A stretch of 34,899 nucleotides of DNA, from assembly GCA_000277445.1 (NCBI GenBank), contig AJWJ01000237.1, forward strand, positions 1 to 34,899. The letters run 5' to 3'. Below are positions 20,927-29,392 of this stretch, piece by piece; positions within the stretch are counted from its first letter, which is position 1, and every line of letters starts with the position of its first letter. Below the pieces are notes generated by a model. It was not told the origin of the DNA, made no database searches, and saw nothing but the letters and a program-made list of their open reading frames with translations. A program made the position numbers and the translations under genes. Origin of the DNA: Polysphondylium violaceum. Taxonomy: Eukaryota > Evosea > Eumycetozoa > Dictyosteliales > Dictyosteliaceae.

Positions 20927-21721
20927 GGTATTTTTTTTTTATATATTTTTTTTGGAGAAAATAGAATAAATATATATAATAAATAATAAATTAAATAGAA
21001 TAAAAAAAACAAAAAGGATTGAAAAATTAATAATCCTTTTTTGAACAAATGAAATTAAAATCTAGAAAAATATACAATGGTGATACAAAGAGATTGTACT
21101 ATATACAAGGGAATGATACAAATAAAAGAGTATGTACAAAAAAATTAAAAAAAGTCGAAAAGCAACAGAGGAGATAAATAAATATAGGTGATGATGGATG
21201 ATGAAGATTAAAAAAGAAGATTGTTCTTGGTTTAATAATGATCTGTGAAAATGATTTAATAAATAATATATAACTTTATATAAAAGGGGAAAATGAATGA
21301 GATTGAGTTCAATACGAAAGATGTAAATATTTTTTTGAAAATGTAAAAATAGGTCTCCCATTTACGCACACACATACAACTAACCACACACACAGTTTAA
21401 TTAAATTCTTAATAAACACACAGTAACCACATTGTGAACACAAATAGACACAGATAACAATAACACAGCACAAGTGATTGGCACTAAACAAAAAAACAAA
21501 AAAAAACAATTGATAAGAGGCCCTGGAGGGGAGGAAATAAGGAGGGGTTCAACTTTCGAATTTTTATGTCTAACTATTGTAATTTGAACATAACCCCTTG
21601 ATTTTAGCACACTCTCCTAAATCTATAAATTTCTTATAACATCATCATTAAAACATGCGGGGTGTATATGATTTTCTATTGCAATCAATAGAGGGCCTGA
21701 TCAAAGTTTAAATATGTGTGT

Positions 21722-21749
21722 GGGGGTGGGGTGTGTTTTTGGGGCGGGG
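21722..21749 (+). other. G-quadruplex-type motif
   Basis: Four runs of at least four G separated by loops of 1, 9 and 1 nt (G5-T-G4-9 nt-G4-C-G4), with another G6 run 13 nt further on. This is exceptional in an AT-rich spacer. Confidence 0.7.
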
Positions 21750-21882
21750 TTAATTATTTAACGGGGGGTTTTTTTAGTAATGGGCAATAAAATGTTTTAA
21801 AAAGGCAAAAATAATCATTCTTGTGGTAAAAAGCCTAATAATAGCTGGTTTCGATATTAGAAAAGACACTCAAAACTCTCTC

Positions 21883-21942
21883 TTTACCCCACCCACAAGA
21901 ATTTTTCAAATTCGTAAATAGGGTGTGCTCAAGTGGGGTAAA
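21883..21942. repeat. 10-bp inverted repeat with 40-bp spacer
   Basis: TTTACCCCAC at 21883-21892 and its exact reverse complement GTGGGGTAAA at 21933-21942. The arms contain a G/C core unusual for the region. Confidence 0.7.
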
Positions 21943-22454
21943 TATAATCATTCTTTGATTGCGGGGGTTGATTGTTGTTGTGTGTGAATGGGAGAATTTG
22001 TTGAAAAACAAAGAATTAACAAAGATCAAATTTCGAAATGAAATCACGAAAAAGAATATTAGTATATGAATTTTGGCCTGTTTTTCTCCAATTGTCTCTC
22101 TCACCCACCATAACAAAAGCATGTGTGTGGCTAAAACGGTATTGATGTGAAAGGGTATTAACTACATACTAGTGCTTACTATAACTACAAGTACGTTAAT
22201 TAATTAATTTATGATTGAGAATTGATCTGAAAAAAAAAATAAAAAAAAGTTTTGATCTAAAAAACTCTTCCCCCATTTTCCCAGTATAGGCATGTGATGG
22301 TTAAATCATATGATAAGGGTGATTTAAAATCTTGAAATCAATCAATCAATATCCCTCTGGTGGGTGATGTTTTCTTACAAATGATTACGCGTACAATATT
22401 GTAATAAAAAAGAAGAGTGTCGAATCTAATAGAGAGAAAACGTTTGCTGCTCTG

Positions 22455-23982
22455 TTAAATCTTTAAGGTTTTTTTAAACCTTTTTAATAAATTTTGTTCG
22501 ATGGCCTTTAATCTATCCTCAAGGACAGAGGATGCCATGTTTGCTAAAATAAAGCCAAACACTACAAATATGGAGCCAACTATATACAATGGACCAAATG
22601 ATCTGTGACTTCTGACAAAATCACTAATCATTGCCAAAGGGATCGATAGTGAAAGACCAATCGAGTTGATCATGGGCGATGTCATCACCACCGAGTAAGA
22701 GTCGAGCAGATCCGATAAAAAGCTACCAAACAATCCATTGAACACCAAAAAGAGAAATACTCTCCAACTGGGTAATTGAAACACTTCGAAACTAACTAGA
22801 TTAAAAACAATAAACAAAGGCCACAAAAACAAGAAATTAAACAATCCCAAGAATCCCAGCAACATGGGCATTGGTAGATATTCTTCAGAGATTACCAATT
22901 TCTTGATTAAAACTCCGTACAATCCGTAAAAGAATGCACCAACTACAGCCAATCCGTCGCCAAGCACAGTGTCGTTGCCATTGTTTGATTTATCCAATGA
23001 CGAATAACTAACCATAATGATACCTGATAATCTGTAGATCCAAAAATTAGTATATGCACAACGTTTTCATCTCTTTCTTACACACTATCTACATACGTTA
23101 TCAAAGCAGCTAATAGCTTTTCAATTGAAAATTTATCAACTTTAAAAGCTACACTAAGGAATAACGAAAATAACCCAGACAGGGTGCTGAGAATGGTGTT
23201 TGTGGAGACACTGGTTCTACTTAGACTTAGATTATATGTATAGTTTGCACAGAACCAAATGGGACATAAGCATAAACTTATTTTTAAAATCTCTTTAATT
23301 GTAAAGTGATATTGATTCTTTACGATACCAGTAACGGGATCCATTACTTTTGTTCTCGAGTGTTGTTCTTGATTAGATTCAATATTTACATTATCGCTAT
23401 TGTTTAGTGATTGGTATGATTCAATTTGGCTAGTTTGTTGTTTTTGTTGTTTTCTAGAGAATGGTATCGATAGCCATGTTCTCCATTTAATACCGAATCC
23501 CAATAAATAAAATGTAAATATAGATGTTGCAAAATAAGTAAGGAAAAAAGGTTTGTTATAATCTTCTTCTGTAAATATAATCTATAGTATATGTGTGTAT
23601 CGTATTAATAAATTATAATAGTGATAGTAATCGAGATGATTCATACTTGTGTCATGACACCAGAGAATACCCATAAAAACACTACAGCCAAAATACATAT
23701 TGTACCTATAATGTGCCTTCTTAATTGAAATGGTTTACTTTTATTAATATCGTTATTGTCGTTATTAATTAATGATAAATCTTCATTGTTGTGCTGATTA
23801 TTATTTGTTATTTGGTTGGTATTATCGTCATAATTGCCAACAATTATAGCACTGTTATCAATATCATTTTCAATTTCATCATTATCATCAACATTGTTTA
23901 TAATCTCTATATTTTCATTATCACCATTATCATCATCATTATTTAAATCTGGATAGCTATTATTTCTATCCCCTCTATTCAT
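22455..23982 (-). CDS. slc35f5: SLC35F5-like transporter of the EamA/DMT superfamily, three exons
   Basis: Exons are 23647-23982, 23097-23581 and 22455-23031; two 65-bp introns with GTATGA and GTATGT donors and compatible phases give 465 aa. The N-terminal ~85 residues are Asn/Asp-rich and probably cytosolic. About ten transmembrane helices follow, starting with HIIGTICILAVVFLWVFSGV and continuing through FFLTYFATSIFTFYLLGFG, a hydrophilic loop of about 60 residues, ISLCLCPIWFCANYTYNLSL, and the C-terminal EamA half (GDGLAVVGAFFYGLYGVLIK, MINSIGLSLSIPLAMISD, FVVFGFILANM). The motif order, especially WFCANYTYNLSLSRTSVSTN, GLFSLFLS and LYGVLIK, matches the SLC35F3/4/5 group; F5 is the best fit. 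The substrate is not established for this group as far as I know. The gene is divergent from the FNIP gene at 24168 across 185 bp. Confidence 0.85.
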
Positions 23983-24167
23983 TATTTAAATCAATGATAT
24001 ATACATATAAAGTGTCATAAATATTACAAATATATGGTAGTGGTCATAAGCATTACGTTGTGTAGAGCACACTAAGATATTTTAGTGCGATTTTTAACAA
24101 AAAAAAAAAAAAAAAAAACAAAACTTAAAATTAAATTTAATTAATTATTTTTGCACTCATTTCCATT
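23983..24167. promoter_or_regulatory. Compact divergent promoter with A20 tract
   Basis: This 185-bp gap separates the start codons of the transporter and FNIP gene B. It holds a 20-nt poly-A run (24099-24118), a typical dictyostelid promoter homopolymer, about 50 bp before the FNIP ATG. Confidence 0.6.
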
Positions 24168-25886
24168 ATGATTCAACAAACACAACTATTCTTTGCTATT
24201 TTTAGAAATAGATATTTAAGACAAAAGATATTTTATTCCTTTTACGATTATTGTATTATTAAAAATATATCTCAGCTCGATAACCAATATGATCGTTTGT
24301 GTCTGTTGATTAAACACGCGGTGCCTGTTGTGTACTATATAAAGAATTTGGACCACTATCATGTGTACCAGTCACATGCACAAAAGCATTTGGTGACACA
24401 TGTTATTGTATCGTCGCATTTCTATGTGCATCATTATACACGTCTACTGCGACACCAACAGCCTTCACCGGTGCTGTTTGGGCTGGCCATTACCGATAGA
24501 GAGAGCGACCCGTTGTTGTCGGCCAACGAGTTTGAATTGCCCGCGACGGTAAAGTATTATAAGTACACACTGGCAGACACGTTGACCAAACACCATATCC
24601 CTCATTCGGTTACATCTCTGTTTCTTGGTGTGCTTGTCGAGGCAGGTGTGATTCCCAGCAGAGTTACGACATTGGTTGTCAATATAGCCTACTCGCGTCA
24701 TCAAGAAGATAATATTAAGACAGAGAAGATGACCTTCAGCGTCCACAGTCTTCCAAAATCACTGACAAGTTTTAGTTACTATGATCACATGTTCCGATTC
24801 AATGATCTCAATTTAAATGATTTGCCACCGACATTGATGTATTTGAATGTGACAACAAACAGAGGCACACTCACAGGTGCAGGCTATGGATCACTGAAAT
24901 ATCTTTTATACAGTTCAACCAAATGCTGGACTATCCCAGACACCATAACTCAACTAAAGATTGATGTTTCCAGAGATTCGTTAGACTCGGCTAAACTGCC
25001 TCCCAATCTCAACTACTTGGAGTTTTTTGAACAAAATGTATTCAACAGTGACTCTAATACACCATTTCTCTTTCCAAGCAGCTTGAAAACGTTGTCGATC
25101 ACCATTGGCTCACAAGTTCCGATCTCCAATTATAACTGTCCTCGAGGTATCATAAATTACAAAAACACAAACTATCTCAATCGAAATATAAACACCTATA
25201 TTCCCCCGTGGGCCGAGAAAGCGCATATTTCCATTTCAAACGAAACCTCGCACCTCCCCGTGATTCCCCCAGCGGTCACTCACCTCAAATTCATCAGCTT
25301 CTATCACAGATCCATCGAGTTCACCAAAGAAATTCCAATTGGATATTTTCCATACAATCTCGTCAAGCTGACATTCCAGTACAACAATGAACTCGAGGTC
25401 GGTCTCATTCCTGCGAGTGTAACGGATCTTAAATTACATTTCTCTATGCCCATCCGAGAGAATGTGATTCCCACAAGTGTAACAAAACTCTGCCTCGTTG
25501 GCAAACACATGGACGTATGTCCCATTGTAATACCCAACAGTGTTACAACTCTGTCATTTCAACGATACATTCAATTAGATCAAAATCTACAAATTCCAGA
25601 TTCAGTCAAAACGTTAAAAGTGACCAAAATCAACAACAATATATTTCCATACAACCTATTCAATTCCACGTTTAAAAATGTGACCAAATTTTGTCTGGAT
25701 CAAGGTGTAATGTATGAAAAGTCATTTGATGATGCTATGCCCAATTTCAAAAACAACTTTTCAAATCTCAAACAAATTGTTATGGCTTTCACTTCTTTTA
25801 AAGTAACCTACCATTTCTTCGATCAGAAGATCTACAAAGAATACCATTACGATAAAAAAAGGAATTTAAAATTTAAAAATAAATAA
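24168..25886 (+). CDS. FNIP repeat-containing protein (paralog B, GC-richer)
   Basis: Single exon of 572 aa starting at the ATG that begins MIQQTQLFFAIFRNRYL, the conserved family N-terminus. The N-terminal block carries YDYCIIKNISQLD, NLDHYHVY and HLVTHVIVSSHFYV, followed by about 16 FNIP units (IPHSVTSLFL, IPSRVTTLVV, IPPAVTHLKF, IPASVTDLKL, IPTSVTKLCL, IPNSVTTLSF, IPDSVKTLKV) and the YHFFDQKIYKEY tail. No catalytic residues are visible; a binding or scaffold solenoid is the usual expectation. By eye its first two thirds use far more G/C third positions (for example around 24420-24620) than the other four copies, which are strongly AT-rich. It is the only plus-strand member of the cluster. 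Confidence 0.93.
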   Translation: MIQQTQLFFAIFRNRYLRQKIFYSFYDYCIIKNISQLDNQYDRLCLLIKHAVPVVYYIKNLDHYHVYQSHAQKHLVTHVIVSSHFYVHHYTRLLRHQQPSPVLFGLAITDRESDPLLSANEFELPATVKYYKYTLADTLTKHHIPHSVTSLFLGVLVEAGVIPSRVTTLVVNIAYSRHQEDNIKTEKMTFSVHSLPKSLTSFSYYDHMFRFNDLNLNDLPPTLMYLNVTTNRGTLTGAGYGSLKYLLYSSTKCWTIPDTITQLKIDVSRDSLDSAKLPPNLNYLEFFEQNVFNSDSNTPFLFPSSLKTLSITIGSQVPISNYNCPRGIINYKNTNYLNRNINTYIPPWAEKAHISISNETSHLPVIPPAVTHLKFISFYHRSIEFTKEIPIGYFPYNLVKLTFQYNNELEVGLIPASVTDLKLHFSMPIRENVIPTSVTKLCLVGKHMDVCPIVIPNSVTTLSFQRYIQLDQNLQIPDSVKTLKVTKINNNIFPYNLFNSTFKNVTKFCLDQGVMYEKSFDDAMPNFKNNFSNLKQIVMAFTSFKVTYHFFDQKIYKEYHYDKKRNLKFKNK

Positions 25887-25919
25887 CTGGTGGTTGTATG
25901 GTAACATTTTATCGGTCAT

Positions 25920-26579
25920 TTATCTTTGATTATTCAAAGTCAAAATGATATCAAGGAGGTTCATTGGCATCCACAAATCATCACGTTGCTACTGCCAGAG
26001 CTAAAAACAAAAATTTTATTAAAATGGAAATTTATCATTGTGATTTAATCTCTAGGAAAAATTTTTGGTTTTAAAGTAGTTAAAAAATTGTTCTTGTTTT
26101 TTTGTGTCATATAAATCCTTGATGCAATCAATGCTGAAATTAAGGTTATTTGGAATCTGTAACATAGATATTTAGATCTTTATAGGTCTGGTAGGTAATG
26201 ACATAGAAATGTAGAGAGGAATTTTACATGTTTGTTCTTCGGTCACATTTAAGCTTTCTTGTGCGCCAATGTGGGAAGCACATAAAGCGATCACTGGAAT
26301 ATAGGTATTAATATTGATTATTAATTTGTCCGTGTAACATTACAAGGCCGAAACAAATTGAAAAACTTACCAAATTACTCACTCCATATCAACGAGCAGC
26401 AAGTTAAGAGCGATACCCTGATCAGGGTGTTTGGCAGCCAAGCTTATGTGTTTATTAATAATCCAGGGGAATAGATATGATGTTTCCAACAGTTCATCTT
26501 TTCACCCAACAACACAACCATTGACTTGAGTTTTAATTGTTGGCAATGATGAGAAAAGATAATTGGAATACTTCGATCT
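25920..26579 (-). pseudogene. Decayed multi-exon host gene of unrecognised family
   Basis: Four protein-like segments lie in order on the minus strand, each bounded by splice-like signals. Segment a (26383-26579) reads SNYLFSSLPTIKTQVNG, one TGA stop, then KDELLETSYLFPWIINKHI and AAKHPDQGIALNLLLVDME before a GTGAGT donor. Segment b (26228-26293) reads VIALCASHIGAQESLNVTEE. Segment c (26052-26156) reads IPNNLNFSIDCIKDLYDTKK and then EQFFNYFKTKNF before TAG. Segment d (25920-26000) reads LWQ, a TAG, then QRDDLWMPMNLLDIILTLNN and a terminal stop. The natural-looking frames of a, b and c do not join in phase, and two internal stops are present, so I call it a broken gene. It has normal codon texture and is not a FNIP relic. 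I do not recognise the family. It sits 33 bp after the FNIP gene B stop, which argues for a non-functional remnant caught inside the cluster. Confidence 0.6.
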
Positions 26580-26707
26580 TTTTCCTAAGATGGTCTCTAT
26601 TACATTTATTTTATTTTTTCAACTCCTTTTTTAAATACGTATTAATTTTAAAAAGGATGGCGATTTATTCACATACTCTTCCTGATTTTCAAAAAATACA
26701 ATCAATT

Positions 26708-28447
26708 TTACAAGTAATCTTTTCTCATCATATGAAAAGAATCCTTGACTATAGTGTTGTACTGGTATACTTTGTCATTGATGAAGTGATAAGATTCAGA
26801 AGGTCTGCCTGTATTTTGACTTTTAAATTTAACTTGTTTAATAGTTGATGGAAATTTGGAATTGTTGTAATTTGGACGAACAATATCAAACATGTGTGAA
26901 AAACTATCTTTTAATTCTACTGATAAACACAATTTGCTTAGATTTGGAAATTGATCAAATATGTGGAAATAGAAATCCCCTGGATGGCTAAGGCTGTAAA
27001 GTTTTAAGGTTTTTAAATTACTTGGTACCACTTGATTGAATGGATGAAGCATATTTGATGTAATTGCTACCGATCTTATGTTTTCTGGAAGGGTAATTGG
27101 TACAGATACCCCTAAATCATCGATTTTTAAATCAAGTTTACTCACACTATTCGGGATAATATCTTGTAGGATTGGAATTGTTGATGCTGAAACATTTAAA
27201 CAAAGATGGGTAACATTCGATGGAATAACACCCGCTTTTAAGTTTCCATCGGATTTCAGATCTAATTTGATAATATTGTTTGAGAAATATCCTTGTGGAA
27301 TGTTGACTAAACGGCAATGGATTTTCAAATCAGTTACTGATGGTGGTATCATTGGCAAGTTATTGTTGTCTACTTTTCCAAAACATATCGAGACTTTAGT
27401 TGCTGTTGGTGGGATATATGGAAATTCTTTTTCTTCTTTGGAATTGAAATTTCTGTAGCTTAAAAGGTTGGGTGGACAATTGGATTTGGTGATAGTTTTG
27501 TTTGAATATCTATCCATTCTCAAGGTTTTCAAATTAAGAGGAAGATCAGGGATTTGTGAAACTTGTCTATACTCTTCATACAACTTTTCAATATGAAGAA
27601 AATAGAGATTTGGTGGTAATTGAATTGCAGTATCATATTTTCCTTTTTGAGTACTTAAAAGTTTAAGGTGACTAACACTGTTGGGAATGGTTATCATTTC
27701 TTGATTAATGGGGCAAAACATTGATAGACGCTTTAGTGATCCAAAACCATCACCTTGAATTTTACTATTTACTAATAGATATTCGAGATTTGGAGGCAAC
27801 AAATTGATATTGAGATTTCCAAATTTACTATTATAATCACACCAAGAAAAGACTTTTACAGATTTAGGGATACTCTGGTAATTAAGCTCTACCTGTGTTC
27901 GAGGATTGGTGACTACAGAGTTTGGAGATTTTAATGATAGTACCAATGTTTCAACTCTATTTGGAATAACGCCTGCATCCAATTGGTGTAAGGCAAGATC
28001 TACTAAAGTGGCTGAACGAGGAATGTGATCCTTTGTGATGGTACCTCCAATTGTGTATTTATAGTATTGGACAGAGGGTGGTATTTCATTGGCGAGTATT
28101 ACGGGATCCTTTTCTTTATCGGTAATTGTTATACCAAATAAAATAGGTGATTTTTGAAGCTCTTGTAGTTGGTGGTAATGATTGATATAAAAGTGGGATG
28201 ATACAATGATGTGGGTGATTAATGATTTGTGCTTGTGTGCATTGTAAATATGATAGTGATCAATATTCTGTATATCATAAACTACAGGTATATTAAACCT
28301 CTTTAATAACGATAAAAGATTATATTGTTTATCTAATTGTGGTATATCTTTAATTTTATAAAAATCATAAAAGAAAAGCAAGAATATCTTTTGCTTTAAG
28401 TATGTATTTCTAAATATAGTAAAGAACAAATGTGTTTGTCGCTCCAT
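26708..28447 (-). CDS. FNIP repeat-containing protein (paralog C)
   Basis: Single exon of 579 aa from the ATG at 28447 (MERQTHLFFTIFRNTYL). The frame stays open 24 bp further upstream without an ATG. The N-terminal block has NIDHYHIYNAHKHKSLITHI and PSVQYYKYTIGGTITKDHIP; about 15 FNIP units follow, including IPNSVSHLKL, IPPSVTDLKI, IPSNVTHLCL and IPNSVSKLDL. The last 40 or so residues after SESYHFINDKVY differ from paralog E (QYNTIVKDSFHMMRKDYL against IETNLPLSRHKMSIIPS), although the DNA just before is nearly identical, so the two 3' ends were swapped or diverged recently. It is nearest to paralog E overall. Confidence 0.92.
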   Translation of the reverse strand: MERQTHLFFTIFRNTYLKQKIFLLFFYDFYKIKDIPQLDKQYNLLSLLKRFNIPVVYDIQNIDHYHIYNAHKHKSLITHIIVSSHFYINHYHQLQELQKSPILFGITITDKEKDPVILANEIPPSVQYYKYTIGGTITKDHIPRSATLVDLALHQLDAGVIPNRVETLVLSLKSPNSVVTNPRTQVELNYQSIPKSVKVFSWCDYNSKFGNLNINLLPPNLEYLLVNSKIQGDGFGSLKRLSMFCPINQEMITIPNSVSHLKLLSTQKGKYDTAIQLPPNLYFLHIEKLYEEYRQVSQIPDLPLNLKTLRMDRYSNKTITKSNCPPNLLSYRNFNSKEEKEFPYIPPTATKVSICFGKVDNNNLPMIPPSVTDLKIHCRLVNIPQGYFSNNIIKLDLKSDGNLKAGVIPSNVTHLCLNVSASTIPILQDIIPNSVSKLDLKIDDLGVSVPITLPENIRSVAITSNMLHPFNQVVPSNLKTLKLYSLSHPGDFYFHIFDQFPNLSKLCLSVELKDSFSHMFDIVRPNYNNSKFPSTIKQVKFKSQNTGRPSESYHFINDKVYQYNTIVKDSFHMMRKDYL

Positions 28448-28525
28448 TTTTCTGAGTTGGATATTTTTCAAAAAAATGAAAATGAGTTCTTTACATAAAA
28501 AAAAAATGAAACAAAATAAAAAAAA

Positions 28526-28549
28526 AAAATAAAATAAAATAAAATAAAA
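28526..28549. repeat. (AAAAT)n pentanucleotide repeat
   Basis: Four to five AAAAT units lie in the A-rich stretch just upstream of FNIP gene C. Simple repeat. Confidence 0.8.
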
Positions 28550-28681
28550 AGGTCCCCAACTCTTTGATTTTCAAGCCAGCCCCGGAACTATTTTTCACTG
28601 CAAAATTTCATCTTGCCACTCTTCCTTTTTTTCATCTAATGAAAAAAAAAAAATAAAGAGGGTGGGTAAAAAAAAAGTGAA

Positions 28682-28911
28682 TTATACTAACACATATTTA
28701 GAGACGAAAAAAGGAAGGGAATTGCTTTGGACCAGTTGTGATTCTTGTAAAAGTCTGAGAACATGATGTAGACCATCATGTGCGATTATAGGTTTAACAC
28801 TATAGATAGCTGACTCAAGATTAATTATAACACAGATTCTCGATTGATTTTGGGTATTAAAATAATTGTTGTTGCTACCCCCACTTGCATAATAAGAGCA
28901 TCCATGTTTAA
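28682..28911 (-). other. Protein-like open segment of unknown origin
   Basis: A 76-codon open stretch following a good acceptor (CTATTTTAG). It reads KHGCSYYASGG, an Asn-rich patch, then SRICVIINLESAIYSVKPII and HDGLHHVLRLLQESQLVQ. The codon texture looks real, but no start or partner exon fits. It shares a 19-nt identity with FNIP genes D and E at the LLQESQ codons. It is probably a relic exon and could be chance. Confidence 0.35.
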
Positions 28912-28962
28912 CTAAAATAGTAATATCGAAAAGGTAATTGATGTAACAAGATTCTTTATCAA

Positions 28963-29334
28963 TTACAAACTTGTTTTGAGTGTGCAGGATCTTCTATTAC
29001 CTTCATAAATAAAACAAAGTGAACTGGGATTGAGTCCTTTCTTGGTCTTTGAAAATGCATCAATTAGATGTTTCCCTTATTTACATCACTCCTTCCGAAA
29101 AAATGGAGCTAAAGAGTATATAGAAAAAAATACTTCAAACTTCTATTTCTTATTTAAATAATAGATATGAGGACCGATAACTATTTCTCCCATAGAAAAA
29201 ATGACATTTTCTTTTCTTAATATATGGATCCTTAAACATCCTTTGAAAATTTCATCACCTTCTGCACTCAGCACTTGTTCACAACCCTCTTTTTTAACTT
29301 CCTCAGTGGGTGCATTATCTTTGCCTTTTGACAT
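28963..29334 (-). pseudogene. Decayed SUMO-like (ubiquitin-fold) gene
   Basis: Two segments resemble SUMO in order. The first starts at the ATG at 29334 (MSKGKDNAPTEEVKKEG, then EQVLSAEGDEIFK) and matches a SUMO N-terminus plus first strand (acidic/basic leader, then a QDGNEIFFK-like motif), after which it degenerates and stops at 29143. The second (28963-29075) reads KHLIDAFSKTKKGLNPSSL and then FIYEGNRR, equivalent to SUMO's [28 protein letters not shown], and stops soon after. The ubiquitin-fold C-terminus and the GG cleavage site are absent. No donor/acceptor pair joins the two pieces in phase, so I call it a dead copy; the functional SUMO gene must be elsewhere. A retained intron-like gap suggests a DNA-level duplicate rather than a retrocopy. 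Confidence 0.55.
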
Positions 29335-29392
29335 TTATTTTTATTTTATTCCAAATACAAAAATAGATATTGGTCGACCAATAACCAAAATT

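Larger units (their letters stand above)
20927..22454. promoter_or_regulatory. 1.5-kb non-coding region upstream of the 19.1-20.9 kb gene
   Basis: The longest spacer in the window. No coding exon is supported; short open frames here lack protein-like composition. It contains GGGTGTG/GGGGTGTG elements near 21728 and 21921, a quadruplex-type G cluster (21722-21749, with a further six-G run at 21763), a 10-bp inverted repeat (21883-21942), and CA-rich stretches near 21366-21394. GBF-type G-boxes of dictyostelids are G/T-rich, so developmental control is a reasonable inference. Confidence 0.5.

Noticed and set aside
21062-22122. Several 65-99 codon minus-strand open frames upstream of the 20.9-kb gene
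   Set aside because: They have Phe/Ile/Tyr-rich composition typical of AT-rich spacer, no splice partners and no recognisable motif.
23669-23676. Second ACCCATAA match
   Set aside because: Inside exon 1 of the SLC35F5-like gene (a transmembrane segment); no small RNA follows.
28448-28471. Upstream extension of FNIP gene C
   Set aside because: It would need a TTG start; the ATG at 28447 matches the family N-terminus.
28954-29000. GTAATA donor joining the SUMO-like piece to the open segment at 28682-28911
   Set aside because: Phase would fit, but the SUMO-like reading continues through the supposed donor (EGNRR, matching SUMO DGNRI), so the splice is less likely than two separate relics.
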